From Pseudomonas sp. Seg1 (GTDB lineage Bacteria; Pseudomonadota; Gammaproteobacteria; Pseudomonadales; Pseudomonadaceae): a DNA stretch of 64,000 bases. The notes beneath the pieces are model-generated. The model searched no databases. It saw only the letters and a program-made list of their open reading frames with translations, and was not told the origin of the DNA. The stretch spans positions 1,118,001 to 1,182,000 of the forward strand of contig NZ_AP021903.1 of the NCBI RefSeq assembly GCF_018326005.1, in the 5' to 3' direction. A program made the translations under genes and the position numbers. Of the stretch, positions 1-7,889 are shown in pieces. Each line of letters opens with the position of its first letter. The stretch's first letter is position 1.

Positions 1-26
1 AACCTAAACAGGGCATCGAGAGTAGA

Positions 27-1022
27 ATGGGATCCAAAATCCACAAGGACGTAGATCGCACAATGCCTGTCATGACGGACATAAGCCCTGCTTCGCAGGC
101 ATCTGTTGCGCTCGAGCGCGAAGATTTGTTTCCCATACGTGAAGTGTCGCGGCTGACTGGCGTCAACCCGGTCACGCTACGTGCGTGGGAGCGACGTTAT
201 GGTTTGATTCAGCCAACACGCACCGAAAGTGGGCATCGGTTGTATTCAATGACCGAAATCGAGCGCGTTCGCAGCATCGTCGAGTGGATCGATCGAGGCG
301 TGGCGGTCAGCAAGGTCGGCAAGATCCTGGCGAAGACCGAGCCATTGAAGGTATTGGCGCACTTCATTCCCGATGATCTGGTGCAGGCCGATTACCAGCA
401 ATGGCAGCTTCAGGTGCAGCGGGCGGTGAGCGCTTTCGACGATGCCGAACTGGACCGGGTCTACGGTCAGATCTTTTCCTCGTACGCGTTGCCCGTGGTG
501 TTTCAGGACATTCTGATGCCGCTGTGGCGGCAACTGCTGCAGCGTCAGGACGCTTTCGGGCAAACCAGTGAATGGCTGTTTCTCGACGGTTATCTGCGCA
601 CGCGCGCATTGCAGAGAATCATTGCACTGCGCGGCGCGCAACCGCGCAAGATCATTGTCAGTGCTCTGGCTGGCCAGTGTCGGGAACTGGAGCTGCTGGT
701 CGCGGCACTGTTTCTCAGCAGCAGTGATTCGGGTGTGCGGGTGTTGACCACCGGACAACCGTTCGACGAACTGACCCTGGTGTGCGAAAAGATCAAACCG
801 CACGCTTTGGTGCTGTTTTCCAATCACGCACCGGCTCCGGAATTGCCGCGGCGCTTGAACCGGTTGGCCTTGAGTCTCGATTGTCAGTTGTTGCTGGCGG
901 GGGATGCCTCCGACCTTGCGCAGGAGAGCCTGGCGGGAACGTCAATCGGATGCATTGGCAACGAAGGGGCGACGATGCGTCAGCGTTTGACACAGATGCT
1001 GGCGGGCAAGCTCGATACCTGA
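27..1022 (+). CDS. MerR-family regulator, class II LitR-like
   Basis: A DNA-binding regulator. An N-terminal MerR winged helix-turn-helix lies at about residues 38-105 and includes REVSRLTGVNPVTLRAWERR. It is followed by a roughly 200-residue region with the fold order of the CarH/LitR cobalamin-binding family (helical bundle, then Rossmann-like segment from about residue 208). The DxHxxG cobalamin-binding motif of class I members is not visible, so this looks like the B12-free class II type. ATG codons at 63 and 72 are alternative starts; relatives as I recall them are shorter at the N-terminus, and the Shine-Dalgarno sequence before 27 is weak. The gene faces a PilZ-like gene and a LOV photoreceptor gene convergently. 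I infer a light-responsive regulator whose signal comes from the LOV protein. Confidence 0.85.
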   Translation: MGSKIHKDVDRTMPVMTDISPASQASVALEREDLFPIREVSRLTGVNPVTLRAWERRYGLIQPTRTESGHRLYSMTEIERVRSIVEWIDRGVAVSKVGKILAKTEPLKVLAHFIPDDLVQADYQQWQLQVQRAVSAFDDAELDRVYGQIFSSYALPVVFQDILMPLWRQLLQRQDAFGQTSEWLFLDGYLRTRALQRIIALRGAQPRKIIVSALAGQCRELELLVAALFLSSSDSGVRVLTTGQPFDELTLVCEKIKPHALVLFSNHAPAPELPRRLNRLALSLDCQLLLAGDASDLAQESLAGTSIGCIGNEGATMRQRLTQMLAGKLDT

Positions 1023-1025
1023 AAA

Positions 1026-1631
1026 TCAGGTGTGCAGGGCAGGGTGCGTCAAGCGATGTTGTTGCAGGATGAACTGGCGCAAACGCTCGGTTTCATCCGC
1101 ATCGGTCTGGCTGAGTTCGTAAGCGTAGAAACCGCTTTCGGTTTCCCGCTCGAAATTCCCGCGTAGCGAAATTCGCTCATAACCGGAAGGGCTGAACCAC
1201 AGCGCGAAATGTTTGGGCGGCTTGGTCTTGTTGCGCATTTCCAGCAGCACGCCTTTATGCGAAACCTCGTGCACCCACATTGTGCCCGGTTGGCCCTTGG
1301 CGTTTTCCAGTGCAACGGGTTCTTCGAGTGTCAGTCGCCACGGCCGCACCATCGGGCCATCTTCGTAAATGCTCGGTACGCCGAGGCGCAAATGCAGCGC
1401 ATGAAACTCGTCTTCCACCAGGTGCAGCGGAAAGGTCATTTGCTGATTTTCGAAGTTGGCCTGAATGGTGACTTGCTCGTGAGCGGCCAGGCGCGTGAGC
1501 AAGTCACGGATCTGCGAACCACCATTAACCAGCAGACTCGACGTCGCATCCCGCACGTTCAATTGCGGGTTGTGCTGCATGGTCTGGATAAAATCCAGCT
1601 CATCCTGGGTCAGGAGGGCGTCGCGTTGCAT
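1026..1631 (-). CDS. PilZ-like (YcgR-like) protein, degenerate c-di-GMP motif
   Basis: A 201-residue soluble protein. The first ~110 residues resemble the N-terminal beta domain of YcgR proteins and the second half resembles PilZ. The c-di-GMP signature is only partly kept: RPWR stands where RxxxR is expected, and EVSHKG stands in place of D/NxSxxG. c-di-GMP binding is therefore uncertain. I chose the ATG at 1631; a further 18 codons back to a TTG at 1685 stay open but lack a convincing ribosome-binding site. It lies 54 bp downstream of the LOV gene on the same strand and probably shares its transcript. It could also be an unrelated protein of this length; the PilZ assignment rests on motif reading only. 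Confidence 0.6.
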   Translation of the reverse strand: MQRDALLTQDELDFIQTMQHNPQLNVRDATSSLLVNGGSQIRDLLTRLAAHEQVTIQANFENQQMTFPLHLVEDEFHALHLRLGVPSIYEDGPMVRPWRLTLEEPVALENAKGQPGTMWVHEVSHKGVLLEMRNKTKPPKHFALWFSPSGYERISLRGNFERETESGFYAYELSQTDADETERLRQFILQQHRLTHPALHT

Positions 1632-1685
1632 GGTTGGCTCGTAAGAAGTAGTTACAAAGTCATTGGTGATTGTAGTTAATGACAA

Positions 1686-2162
1686 TTAGTTCGCTGTTTT
1701 GTTTTCGCCGTTCGTCGCTTTCAACGCCGCGAGCTCGGTTTGCAGGGCGGCGACTTGTGCTTCCAGTTGCGCAACCCGCTGCTGAGCCTTGACCTGAACC
1801 GTCACATCCTTTTGCACGCCAACGAAATACGTCTGCCCGTCATCGGCGTTTTTCACCGTCGACAGCGACAGCTCATTCCAGAACGGGGTGCCGTCCTTGC
1901 GATAGTTGCGCAGGATTTCCCGACATGAGCCGCCATCGCGCAGCGTGTCGCGAATCAGCGTCAGATTTTCCTGATCACGGTCTCCAGACTGCAGAAAACG
2001 GCAGTCCTGATAAAGAATTTCCTCACTGGTGTAACCGGTCAGACGTTCGAAAGCCGGGTTGACGTAAATCAGGATGTTGTCCTGTTCACCTTCCTTCTCG
2101 GCAACCACGATCCCGTCATTCGACGCGTTGATCACCATTTGCAGCAGACTGGCGTTGATCAT
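1686..2162 (-). CDS. Short LOV-domain blue-light photoreceptor
   Basis: A 158-residue PAS/LOV protein. The flavin-binding core spans about residues 10-120 and contains QDCRFLQ with the photoactive cysteine at residue 54, plus RNYRKDGTPFWNELSL and YFVGVQKDVT. Canonical plant LOV domains read GxNCRFLQ; the YQDCRFLQ form matches, from memory, the short LOV proteins of Pseudomonas putida. The C-terminus (about 121-150) is an amphipathic helix rich in Leu, Gln and Ala that could form a dimerising coiled coil. There is no output domain, so signalling must go through a partner. The MerR/LitR-like regulator 0.7 kb away is the obvious candidate. The start is supported by two good Shine-Dalgarno-like stretches (AAGGA and CAAGG) just upstream. 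Confidence 0.93.
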   Translation of the reverse strand: MINASLLQMVINASNDGIVVAEKEGEQDNILIYVNPAFERLTGYTSEEILYQDCRFLQSGDRDQENLTLIRDTLRDGGSCREILRNYRKDGTPFWNELSLSTVKNADDGQTYFVGVQKDVTVQVKAQQRVAQLEAQVAALQTELAALKATNGENKTAN

Positions 2163-2316
2163 CCTTGAATCCTTTCAGCGTTGTCAGTGGCAGGCATTCT
2201 AAAAGAACGGTAAAGGCTGTCTATAGGCCATCAGCGCTGATTGCGAGGCAATCGCAACTTCACCGCCCGGGGCTGTTACTATCGCCGCTCTTTTTTTCAG
2301 TTTCAGGATCAGATTG

Positions 2317-2772
2317 ATGAAAGTCGCCATCCTCTCCGGTTCGGTCTACGGCGCAGCCGAAGATGTCGCCCGCCATGCCCAGAACCTGCTGAAAGACGCT
2401 GGCTTTGAAACGTTCTACAACTCGCGCGCCAATCTGGCCGATATCCAGTCTTTCGGCCCGGAAGCCTTTCTGGCAGTGACCTCGACCACCGGCATGGGCG
2501 AGTTGCCGGACAACCTGCAACCGCTGTACTCGGCCATTCGTGATCAGTTGCCGGCAGCCTGGCGTGGTTTGCCGGGCGCGGTGATTGCCTTGGGCGACGC
2601 GAGCTACGGCGATACCTTTTGCGGCGGCGGTGAGCAAATGCGTGAGCTGTTCGCCGAACTTGGCCTGCGTGAGGTTCAGGAAATGCTGCGCATCGACGCC
2701 AGCGAAAGCGTGACGCCGGATACTGACGCAGAACCTTGGCTGGCCGAACTTGTCAGCGTACTCAAGGGCTGA
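2317..2772 (+). CDS. Flavodoxin (MioC/YqcA type)
   Basis: A 151-residue FMN-binding electron carrier. The phosphate-binding loop is near the N-terminus (LSGSVYGAAEDVA, residues ~6-18). STTGMGELPDN and GDASYGDTFCGG are the two flavin-stacking loops. Length fits short-chain flavodoxins. A TTG directly before the ATG gives an alternative start, but ATG at 2317 is preferred. The gene converges on a LysR regulator gene and the two coding regions overlap by 11 bp at their 3' ends. The electron-transfer partner cannot be told from context. Confidence 0.9.
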   Translation: MKVAILSGSVYGAAEDVARHAQNLLKDAGFETFYNSRANLADIQSFGPEAFLAVTSTTGMGELPDNLQPLYSAIRDQLPAAWRGLPGAVIALGDASYGDTFCGGGEQMRELFAELGLREVQEMLRIDASESVTPDTDAEPWLAELVSVLKG

Positions 2773-3649
2773 TGCCGCGCTCGCGCAACAGTGCCAGCCA
2801 GGCCTGCGCCGCTTTCGACAGATAGGCGCCCCGACGCCAGATAAACGCAATGTCCCAGCGCAGGTAATCCGGCGCTCGCAAGGTCAGGCGTACCACGCCT
2901 GGCCGCACCAGACCGCGTGCCACCACGCTGGGTAACAACACCACGCCTTGCCCGGCCGCCACCAGTGCCGCCAGAAAGTCTGCCTGACCGCTACGCCCGC
3001 CTTCCTTCGGTGTAAAACCCATCTGCTGACAAGCCTGCAGCAAGCGGTCATTGAGCACGAAACTGCGCTGATACAGCAGGAACGGCGTATCGGCCAACTC
3101 CTCCAGCCCAATCTCTCCACGATCTGCCAATGGATGATCCACCGGCAGCAGGGCGTCGAGTTTCTCATCACAAAACGGCTGGCAGTCGAACTGCGGATCC
3201 TTCGGCAACAAGCTGCCCCCAAGCTCGAGTTCGCCACTCAGCACCGCTTGCTCGATGTTGCGGCTGCCGCCCTCCAGCAACTGAATGCTGATGTTCGGAT
3301 AGCGCCGTCGATACTCGGCAAACAGCCCGGCGAACAGCGCATCGCTGCCCAACAGGGGCAGGCCGAGGCGCAATTCGCCACGGGCCAAATGACTGAGATC
3401 GTCCAGCTCACTGAGCAACTCGTTGCGTAATCGCAACATACCTTCGGCCCTTTGCAGCACCACGCTGCCGGCGGCGGTCAGGCGCAGCTGTGAGCCAAGC
3501 CGTTCGAGCAGGGGCGTGCCGAGGCTCTGCTCCAGTTGTGCGACTTGTTTGCTTACCGCCGACTGGCTGATGTGCAAGGTTTTCGCCGCTTGGGTAAAGC
3601 CGCCCTGATGCATGACTTCGACAAAACTGCGCAGCTGTTTGAATTCCAT
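2762..3649 (-). CDS. LysR-family regulator, divergent from cidA/lrgB
   Basis: A 295-residue LysR transcription factor. The N-terminal winged HTH (residues 1-60) contains FTQAAKTLHISQSAVSKQVA, and the effector-binding domain follows from about residue 90. The start is ATG 3649, giving the standard MEFKQLRSF opening; an in-frame extension to 3769 would run into the neighbouring gene and is unlikely. It is transcribed away from the cidA-like gene with 96 bp between them, the arrangement seen for CidR and cidAB. I infer that it controls the cidA/lrgB pair and perhaps the aldolase and hydrolase genes behind them. Confidence 0.9.
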   Translation of the reverse strand: MEFKQLRSFVEVMHQGGFTQAAKTLHISQSAVSKQVAQLEQSLGTPLLERLGSQLRLTAAGSVVLQRAEGMLRLRNELLSELDDLSHLARGELRLGLPLLGSDALFAGLFAEYRRRYPNISIQLLEGGSRNIEQAVLSGELELGGSLLPKDPQFDCQPFCDEKLDALLPVDHPLADRGEIGLEELADTPFLLYQRSFVLNDRLLQACQQMGFTPKEGGRSGQADFLAALVAAGQGVVLLPSVVARGLVRPGVVRLTLRAPDYLRWDIAFIWRRGAYLSKAAQAWLALLRERGISP

Positions 3650-3745
3650 GACCTGATTCCATTTTGGAATGGCTGTGAGTCTAACAATTCGCTTCTGGGA
3701 TGGTAGGTCGATTCGTAAAATAGGCGCCTGTAAGGAGCCAAAATC

Positions 3746-4132
3746 ATGAAAGCCGCGAACCTCAAACACCTTTCCCGTCTATTCGCCGAACTGGCCGTGT
3801 TGCTCGGTCTCTACCTGCTCGGCTGCCAACTCGCCGTCTGGCTGGCCCTGCCGATTCCCGGCGGGGTGATCGGCATGGCGCTGTTGCTGCTGGCGTTTGC
3901 CTTTGACTGGGTCAAACCGGCGGCGTTGCAGTTGGGCGCAGGATTGCTGATGGCCGAGATGCTGCTGTTTTTCATCCCGGCGCTGATGAGCCTGCTCGAC
4001 TATGGCGCGTTGTTGCGCAATGACGGCTGGCGGATTCTGCTGGTGATCGCCGCCAGCACACTGATGGTGATGCTGGTGACCGCGTTCACCGTGGAATTGG
4101 CCGTGCGTATGAGGCGTTCCCATGAAGCTTGA
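3746..4132 (+). CDS. cidA: CidA/LrgA family holin-like membrane protein
   Basis: A 128-residue polytopic inner-membrane protein with four predicted transmembrane stretches. The PIPGGVIGMALLLLAF segment at about residues 36-51 is characteristic of CidA/LrgA. Family members are holin-like or small-metabolite (pyruvate/acetate) transport components acting with LrgB/CidB. A clear Shine-Dalgarno (AAGGAG) lies just upstream. Its 3' end overlaps the lrgB start by 11 bp, implying translational coupling. Confidence 0.9.
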   Translation: MKAANLKHLSRLFAELAVLLGLYLLGCQLAVWLALPIPGGVIGMALLLLAFAFDWVKPAALQLGAGLLMAEMLLFFIPALMSLLDYGALLRNDGWRILLVIAASTLMVMLVTAFTVELAVRMRRSHEA

Positions 4133-4806
4133 ACTGATGCCGATGTTCTGGCTCGCCTTCACACTGCTGGCCTACCTGTTCAGCCGCTGGATTTATCGCC
4201 GCACCGGGCGTTACCTGCTGTCGCCGCTGATTCTGGTGCCGGCACTGCTGCTGGCGCTCGCCGTGCCGCTGCACACCGCCTACGCCGAATACTCCAGCAA
4301 CACCCATTGGCTGATGCTGGTGCTGGGCCCGGTCACTGTCGCGTTCGCCGTGCCGATCTGGCAGCAGCGGCGCCTGTTGGTGCGGCACTGGTCGGCGTTG
4401 CTGCTGGGCATGGTCGCCGGCAGTGCGGCATCGATTGCCACTTCGTTCGGCTTGGCCAAGGCACTGGCACTCGATAGCTCGGTGACGATGTCCCTGGTGC
4501 CGCGCTCGATCACCACACCGTTCGCCATGCCGCTGGCGCAGGATCTGGGGGGTACCGGAATTGACGGCGGTGTTTGTGATGTTCACCGGGGTGTTCGGCG
4601 CGATGCTCGGCGGCGTGCTCTTGAAGTGGTTGCCGTTGCGCAGTGCCTTGGCGCGTGGAGCCCTGTTCGGGGTCGGCGCGCACGGCGCCGGGGTCAGTCG
4701 CGCCCATGAAGTGGGCGGCGAGGAAGGCTCCGTGGCGGGGCTGGTGATGGTGTTGACCGGCTTGCTCAATCTGTTCGCCGCACCTTTGTTGGCGTCGTTG
4801 CTTTGA
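4122..4806 (+). pseudogene. lrgB: lrgB/cidB, frameshifted
   Basis: An LrgB-family membrane protein, partner of CidA, broken by a frameshift. The first frame (from ATG 4122) gives typical LrgB sequence up to SITTPFAMPLAQDLGG. After a run of six G at about 4547-4552 the family sequence continues in another frame as ELTAVFVMFTGVFGAMLGG and GVGAHGAGVSRAHEVGGEEG, ending at 4806. Restoring the frame needs five or eight G instead of six. Without the shift the protein would be about 227 residues, the normal length. As read, translation leaves frame and ends in unrelated sequence at 4709. It may be a true inactivation, a slippery homopolymer, or a sequencing error. Confidence 0.85.
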
Positions 4807-4937
4807 CATGGATCCAAGGTGTTTGCATGGCTGACCCGCTCAGTCATCAAGCTGGCTGGCAATGCAACTACGTGATCGGCCTGGCCTGACTAGACTGCTG
4901 ACACGAGCAAAACAATAAGAACGCAGAGGTGCATACA

Positions 4938-5756
4938 GTGAGCGTAGCCCCCGTCCAGTCGTCCCTTAATGTCAAAGAGCAGGTCAGCGCCGCCGAGTGG
5001 CAGACCCGCGTCGATCTCGCCGCTTGTTATCGTCTGGTCGCGCTGCATGGCTGGGACGATCTGATCTTCACGCACATTTCCGCCAAGGTGCCGGGCACCG
5101 AAGATTTCCTGATCAATCCATTCGGCCTGATGTTCCATGAGATCACCGCGTCGAGCCTGGTCAAAGTCGATCAGGCCGGCAACAAACTCATGGACAGCCC
5201 TTACGAGATCAACCCCGCCGGTTACACCATCCACAGCGCCGTGCATGAAGTACGACATGACGTGGTGTGCGTGCTGCACACGCACACGGCCTCCGGTGTT
5301 GCCGTTTCGGCGCAGAAACAAGGCGTGTTGCCGATCAGCCAGCAATCGCTGTTCGTGCTGTCGAGCCTGGCTTATCACGCTTATGAAGGTGTGGCGCTGA
5401 ATCACGAAGAGAAAGCGCGGTTGCAAGCCGACCTCGGCGAGAGCAATTTCCTCATGTTGCACAACCACGGTTTGCTGACCTGTGGCGGCACCATCGCCGA
5501 TACCTTTTTGATGATGTTCACCTTCCAGCGTGCCTGTGACATTCAAGTCATGGCGCAGACCGGCGGCGCTGAACTCATCGCCATCGAACCGCAGATTCTG
5601 GCAGGCGCCAAGGCGATGATCGCCGGCGTCACCAAAAGTGCTCAAGGCATGGGGGCGCGCTGGCCTGGCCGGCGTTGCTGCGCAAACTCGATAAACAAGA
5701 CCCGGGATATAAACTCTAATGCCTCTTGCCGAGATTCCTCTGTGTGTCTGGCGTAA
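4938..5756 (+). CDS. Class II aldolase/adducin family protein, C-terminus shifted
   Basis: A metal-dependent aldolase-fold protein of the L-fuculose-phosphate aldolase/adducin family. VLHTHTASGVAV carries the metal-binding His pair, HNHG a third ligand, and NPFGLMFHEITASSL the substrate-side loop. The start chosen is GTG 4938, eight bases after GAGG; GTG 4929 is in frame but overlaps that site. Up to SAQGMG (about 5652) the sequence is normal. After that the reading frame yields a basic unrelated tail to 5756. The neighbouring frame gives LAWPALLRKLDKQDPGYKL and stops at 5719, exactly at the start of the next gene. One base, probably C in GGGCGG, seems missing near 5650. Catalytic residues are all upstream of the shift. 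Confidence 0.85.
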   Translation: MSVAPVQSSLNVKEQVSAAEWQTRVDLAACYRLVALHGWDDLIFTHISAKVPGTEDFLINPFGLMFHEITASSLVKVDQAGNKLMDSPYEINPAGYTIHSAVHEVRHDVVCVLHTHTASGVAVSAQKQGVLPISQQSLFVLSSLAYHAYEGVALNHEEKARLQADLGESNFLMLHNHGLLTCGGTIADTFLMMFTFQRACDIQVMAQTGGAELIAIEPQILAGAKAMIAGVTKSAQGMGARWPGRRCCANSINKTRDINSNASCRDSSVCLA

Positions 5757-6621
5757 ACGCAGCCAGACGTTTGTCTTTCGTGGCCAGCCGATCCGTTACT
5801 GGACGGCCGGGCAGGGTGAGCCGCTGCTGTTGATTCATGGCTTTCCGACCGCCAGTTGGGATTGGCATTACTTGTGGCAACCACTGGCCCAGCGTTATCG
5901 GGTGATCGCCTGTGACATGCTCGGTTTCGGTGATTCGGCCAAACCGCTGAATCACACTTACAGCCTTCTCGAGCAGGCGGATCTGCAACAGGCCTTGCTC
6001 GCCCATTTGCAGGTCGAGCCACCGGTGCACATTCTTGCCCACGACTATGGCGACAGCGTTGCGCAGGAATTGCTGGCACGGCATTACGACGATCAGATCG
6101 AAGTCGCCAGTTGCGTGTTTCTCAACGGCGGGCTGTTCCCGGAAACCCATCGTCCGGTGCTGATGCAAAAACTGTTGCTGAGCCCGTTGGGCTGGATGAT
6201 CGGCCGTGCGTTTACACGCGATGCGCTGGTCAAAAGCTTCCGCCAGATCTTCGGCCCACAGACCCGTCCGAGTGAAAGTGAACTGGATGATTTCTGGAGC
6301 CTGATCGACAGTAATCGCGGGCCCCGGATCATGCACAAATTGATCAGCTACATTCCCGAACGACGCGTGCAGCGTGATCGCTGGGTGGCCGCCATGCAGC
6401 GCGGTGAAGTGCCGTTGCGGGTGATTGATGGCGAAGTCGATCCGATCTCCGGGGCGCACATGGTTGAACGTTATCGCGAGTTGATTCCCGACGCGGACAC
6501 CGTGTTGTTGCCGGGCATCGGCCACTATCCGCAGACCGAGGCGCCGGGGCAGGTGCTCAAGCATTACCTGGCGTTTCGTGATCGCTTCGCACTGCCGCCG
6601 CGCCGGGTGGCGTGTTCCTGA
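5719..6621 (+). CDS. Alpha/beta hydrolase, haloalkane dehalogenase/epoxide hydrolase-like
   Basis: A 300-residue alpha/beta hydrolase. LIHGFPTASWDW supplies the oxyanion-hole HGFP. The nucleophile elbow HDYGDS carries Asp rather than Ser, as in haloalkane dehalogenases and epoxide hydrolases. GEVDP and GIGHYPQTEAP provide the acid and catalytic His. The ATG overlaps the probable native TAA stop of the aldolase gene (TAATG), so the two were translationally coupled. The substrate is unknown; co-occurrence with a class II aldolase suggests a shared small catabolic step. Confidence 0.88.
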   Translation: MPLAEIPLCVWRKRSQTFVFRGQPIRYWTAGQGEPLLLIHGFPTASWDWHYLWQPLAQRYRVIACDMLGFGDSAKPLNHTYSLLEQADLQQALLAHLQVEPPVHILAHDYGDSVAQELLARHYDDQIEVASCVFLNGGLFPETHRPVLMQKLLLSPLGWMIGRAFTRDALVKSFRQIFGPQTRPSESELDDFWSLIDSNRGPRIMHKLISYIPERRVQRDRWVAAMQRGEVPLRVIDGEVDPISGAHMVERYRELIPDADTVLLPGIGHYPQTEAPGQVLKHYLAFRDRFALPPRRVACS

Positions 6622-6662
6622 CGATCAAATGTTCCCCCGCTCCGACATTTGGCCGGGTGAAC

Positions 6663-6801
6663 TTTTTTGGCGAGGGAGCTTGCTCCCGCTGGGGCGCGAA
6701 GCGGCCCTTGATTCTGTGATCAGGTTCTTACAGGAAAACCGCGAGTAACGTTTTACGACTGCAGCGCAGCCGAGCGGGAGCAAGCTCCCTCGCCACAAAA
6801 A
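6663..6801. repeat. REP pair, GGCGAGGGAGCTTGCTCCC class
   Basis: Two oppositely oriented copies of a GGCGAGGGAGCTTGCTCCCG palindrome flank about 80 bp of spacer. The outer 27 or so bases are inverted repeats of each other, a typical paired REP (BIME) between genes. It fills most of the 308-bp gap before the SDR gene, and no coding sequence is seen there. Confidence 0.85.
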
Positions 6802-6929
6802 CTCATATGGCCTTCACTATCCCCCCACCTTATCGCGCACCATTCACCCCCAGCCGTGTTCGTTGTGAGCAAAAGCTGCGTGCCTGACACTCGGGATCAC
6901 TGTCCCTTTGGCCTGCTGGAGTTGCTGCG

Positions 6930-7841
6930 ATGAATGAGTCTGTGCGTTTCGAAGATAAAGTCGTGATCGTCACCGGCGCCGGTGGTGGCCTCGGCCGGGC
7001 TCACGCACTGCTGTTCGCCAGACAGGGCGCCAGAGTGCTGGTCAACGACCTCGGTGGTTCCACCCAGGGCGAAGGCGCCAACGCCTCTGCTGCCGACCGC
7101 GTAGTGGCAGAGATCCGCGAGGCTGGCGGTATCGCCGAAGCCAACCACGACTCGGTCACCGACGGCGACAAACTGGTACAGAACGCCCTCGACGTCTTCG
7201 GCCGTGTCGACGTCGTGGTCAACAACGCCGGGATCCTGCGCGACAAGACCTTCCACAAAATGGAAGACGCCGACTGGGATCTGGTTTACCGCGTCCACGT
7301 CGAAGGCGCCTACAAAGTCACCCGCGCCGCCTGGCCGCACCTGCGCGAACAAAACTACGGCCGGGTGATCTTCACCGCCTCGACCTCGGGCATCTACGGC
7401 AACTTCGGCCAGTCCAACTACGGCATGGCCAAACTTGGCCTCTACGGTTTGACCCGCACCCTGGCCATCGAAGGACGCAAGAACAACATCCTGGTCAACG
7501 CCATTGCACCGACTGGCGGCACGCGCATGACCGAAGGTCTGATCCCGCCGCAAGTGTTCGAGCAACTGAAGCCGGAACTGGTCAGCCCGTTGGTGGTGTA
7601 TCTGGCAAGCGAACAATGCCAGGAGACTTCCGGGTTGTTTGAAGTCGGCGGCGGCTGGATGGGCAAGGTGCGTTGGGAACGCAGCCTCGGTGCCGGGTTT
7701 GATCCACGGGTGGGTTTCTCGCCGGAAGATGTTGCGGCGCACTGGCAGCAGATTTGCGACTTTGAAGGGGCAGCGCACCCGAAGGACAACATTGAGGCGT
7801 TGAAGGAGATGATGGCGAATTTGCAGAAGTATTCGCTTTAG
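6930..7841 (+). CDS. SDR dehydrogenase, multifunctional-enzyme type 3-hydroxyacyl-CoA dehydrogenase-like
   Basis: A 303-residue short-chain dehydrogenase. The cofactor motif TGAGGGLGRAHA is at residues ~15-26, NNAGILRDKTF at ~91, the catalytic Ser in STSGIYGNFGQ, and Tyr/Lys in YGMAK. The extended C-terminus (GGGWMGKVRWERS and a helical tail) matches the D-3-hydroxyacyl-CoA dehydrogenase domain of peroxisomal multifunctional enzyme type 2 and its bacterial homologues. I infer a role in beta-oxidation of branched or steroid-like acyl-CoAs. No enoyl hydratase is adjacent, so the pathway is not settled. It stands alone with a terminator hairpin behind it. Confidence 0.88.
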   Translation: MNESVRFEDKVVIVTGAGGGLGRAHALLFARQGARVLVNDLGGSTQGEGANASAADRVVAEIREAGGIAEANHDSVTDGDKLVQNALDVFGRVDVVVNNAGILRDKTFHKMEDADWDLVYRVHVEGAYKVTRAAWPHLREQNYGRVIFTASTSGIYGNFGQSNYGMAKLGLYGLTRTLAIEGRKNNILVNAIAPTGGTRMTEGLIPPQVFEQLKPELVSPLVVYLASEQCQETSGLFEVGGGWMGKVRWERSLGAGFDPRVGFSPEDVAAHWQQICDFEGAAHPKDNIEALKEMMANLQKYSL

Positions 7842-7851
7842 GTGACGTTTG

Positions 7852-7886
7852 AGCCTCGCTGCGTTCTGAATGCGGCGAGGCTTCTT
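7852..7886 (+). terminator. Intrinsic terminator after SDR gene
   Basis: An 11-bp stem with one mismatch (AGCCTCGCTGC pairing with GCGGCGAGGCT) and a 9-base loop is followed by TTCTTCT, 11 bp after the SDR stop. It lies between convergent genes and may serve both. Confidence 0.7.
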
Positions 7887-7889
7887 CTG

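Noticed and set aside
4929..4937. GTG at 4929 as start of the aldolase gene.
   Set aside because: It overlaps the GAGG site that fits GTG 4938 better.
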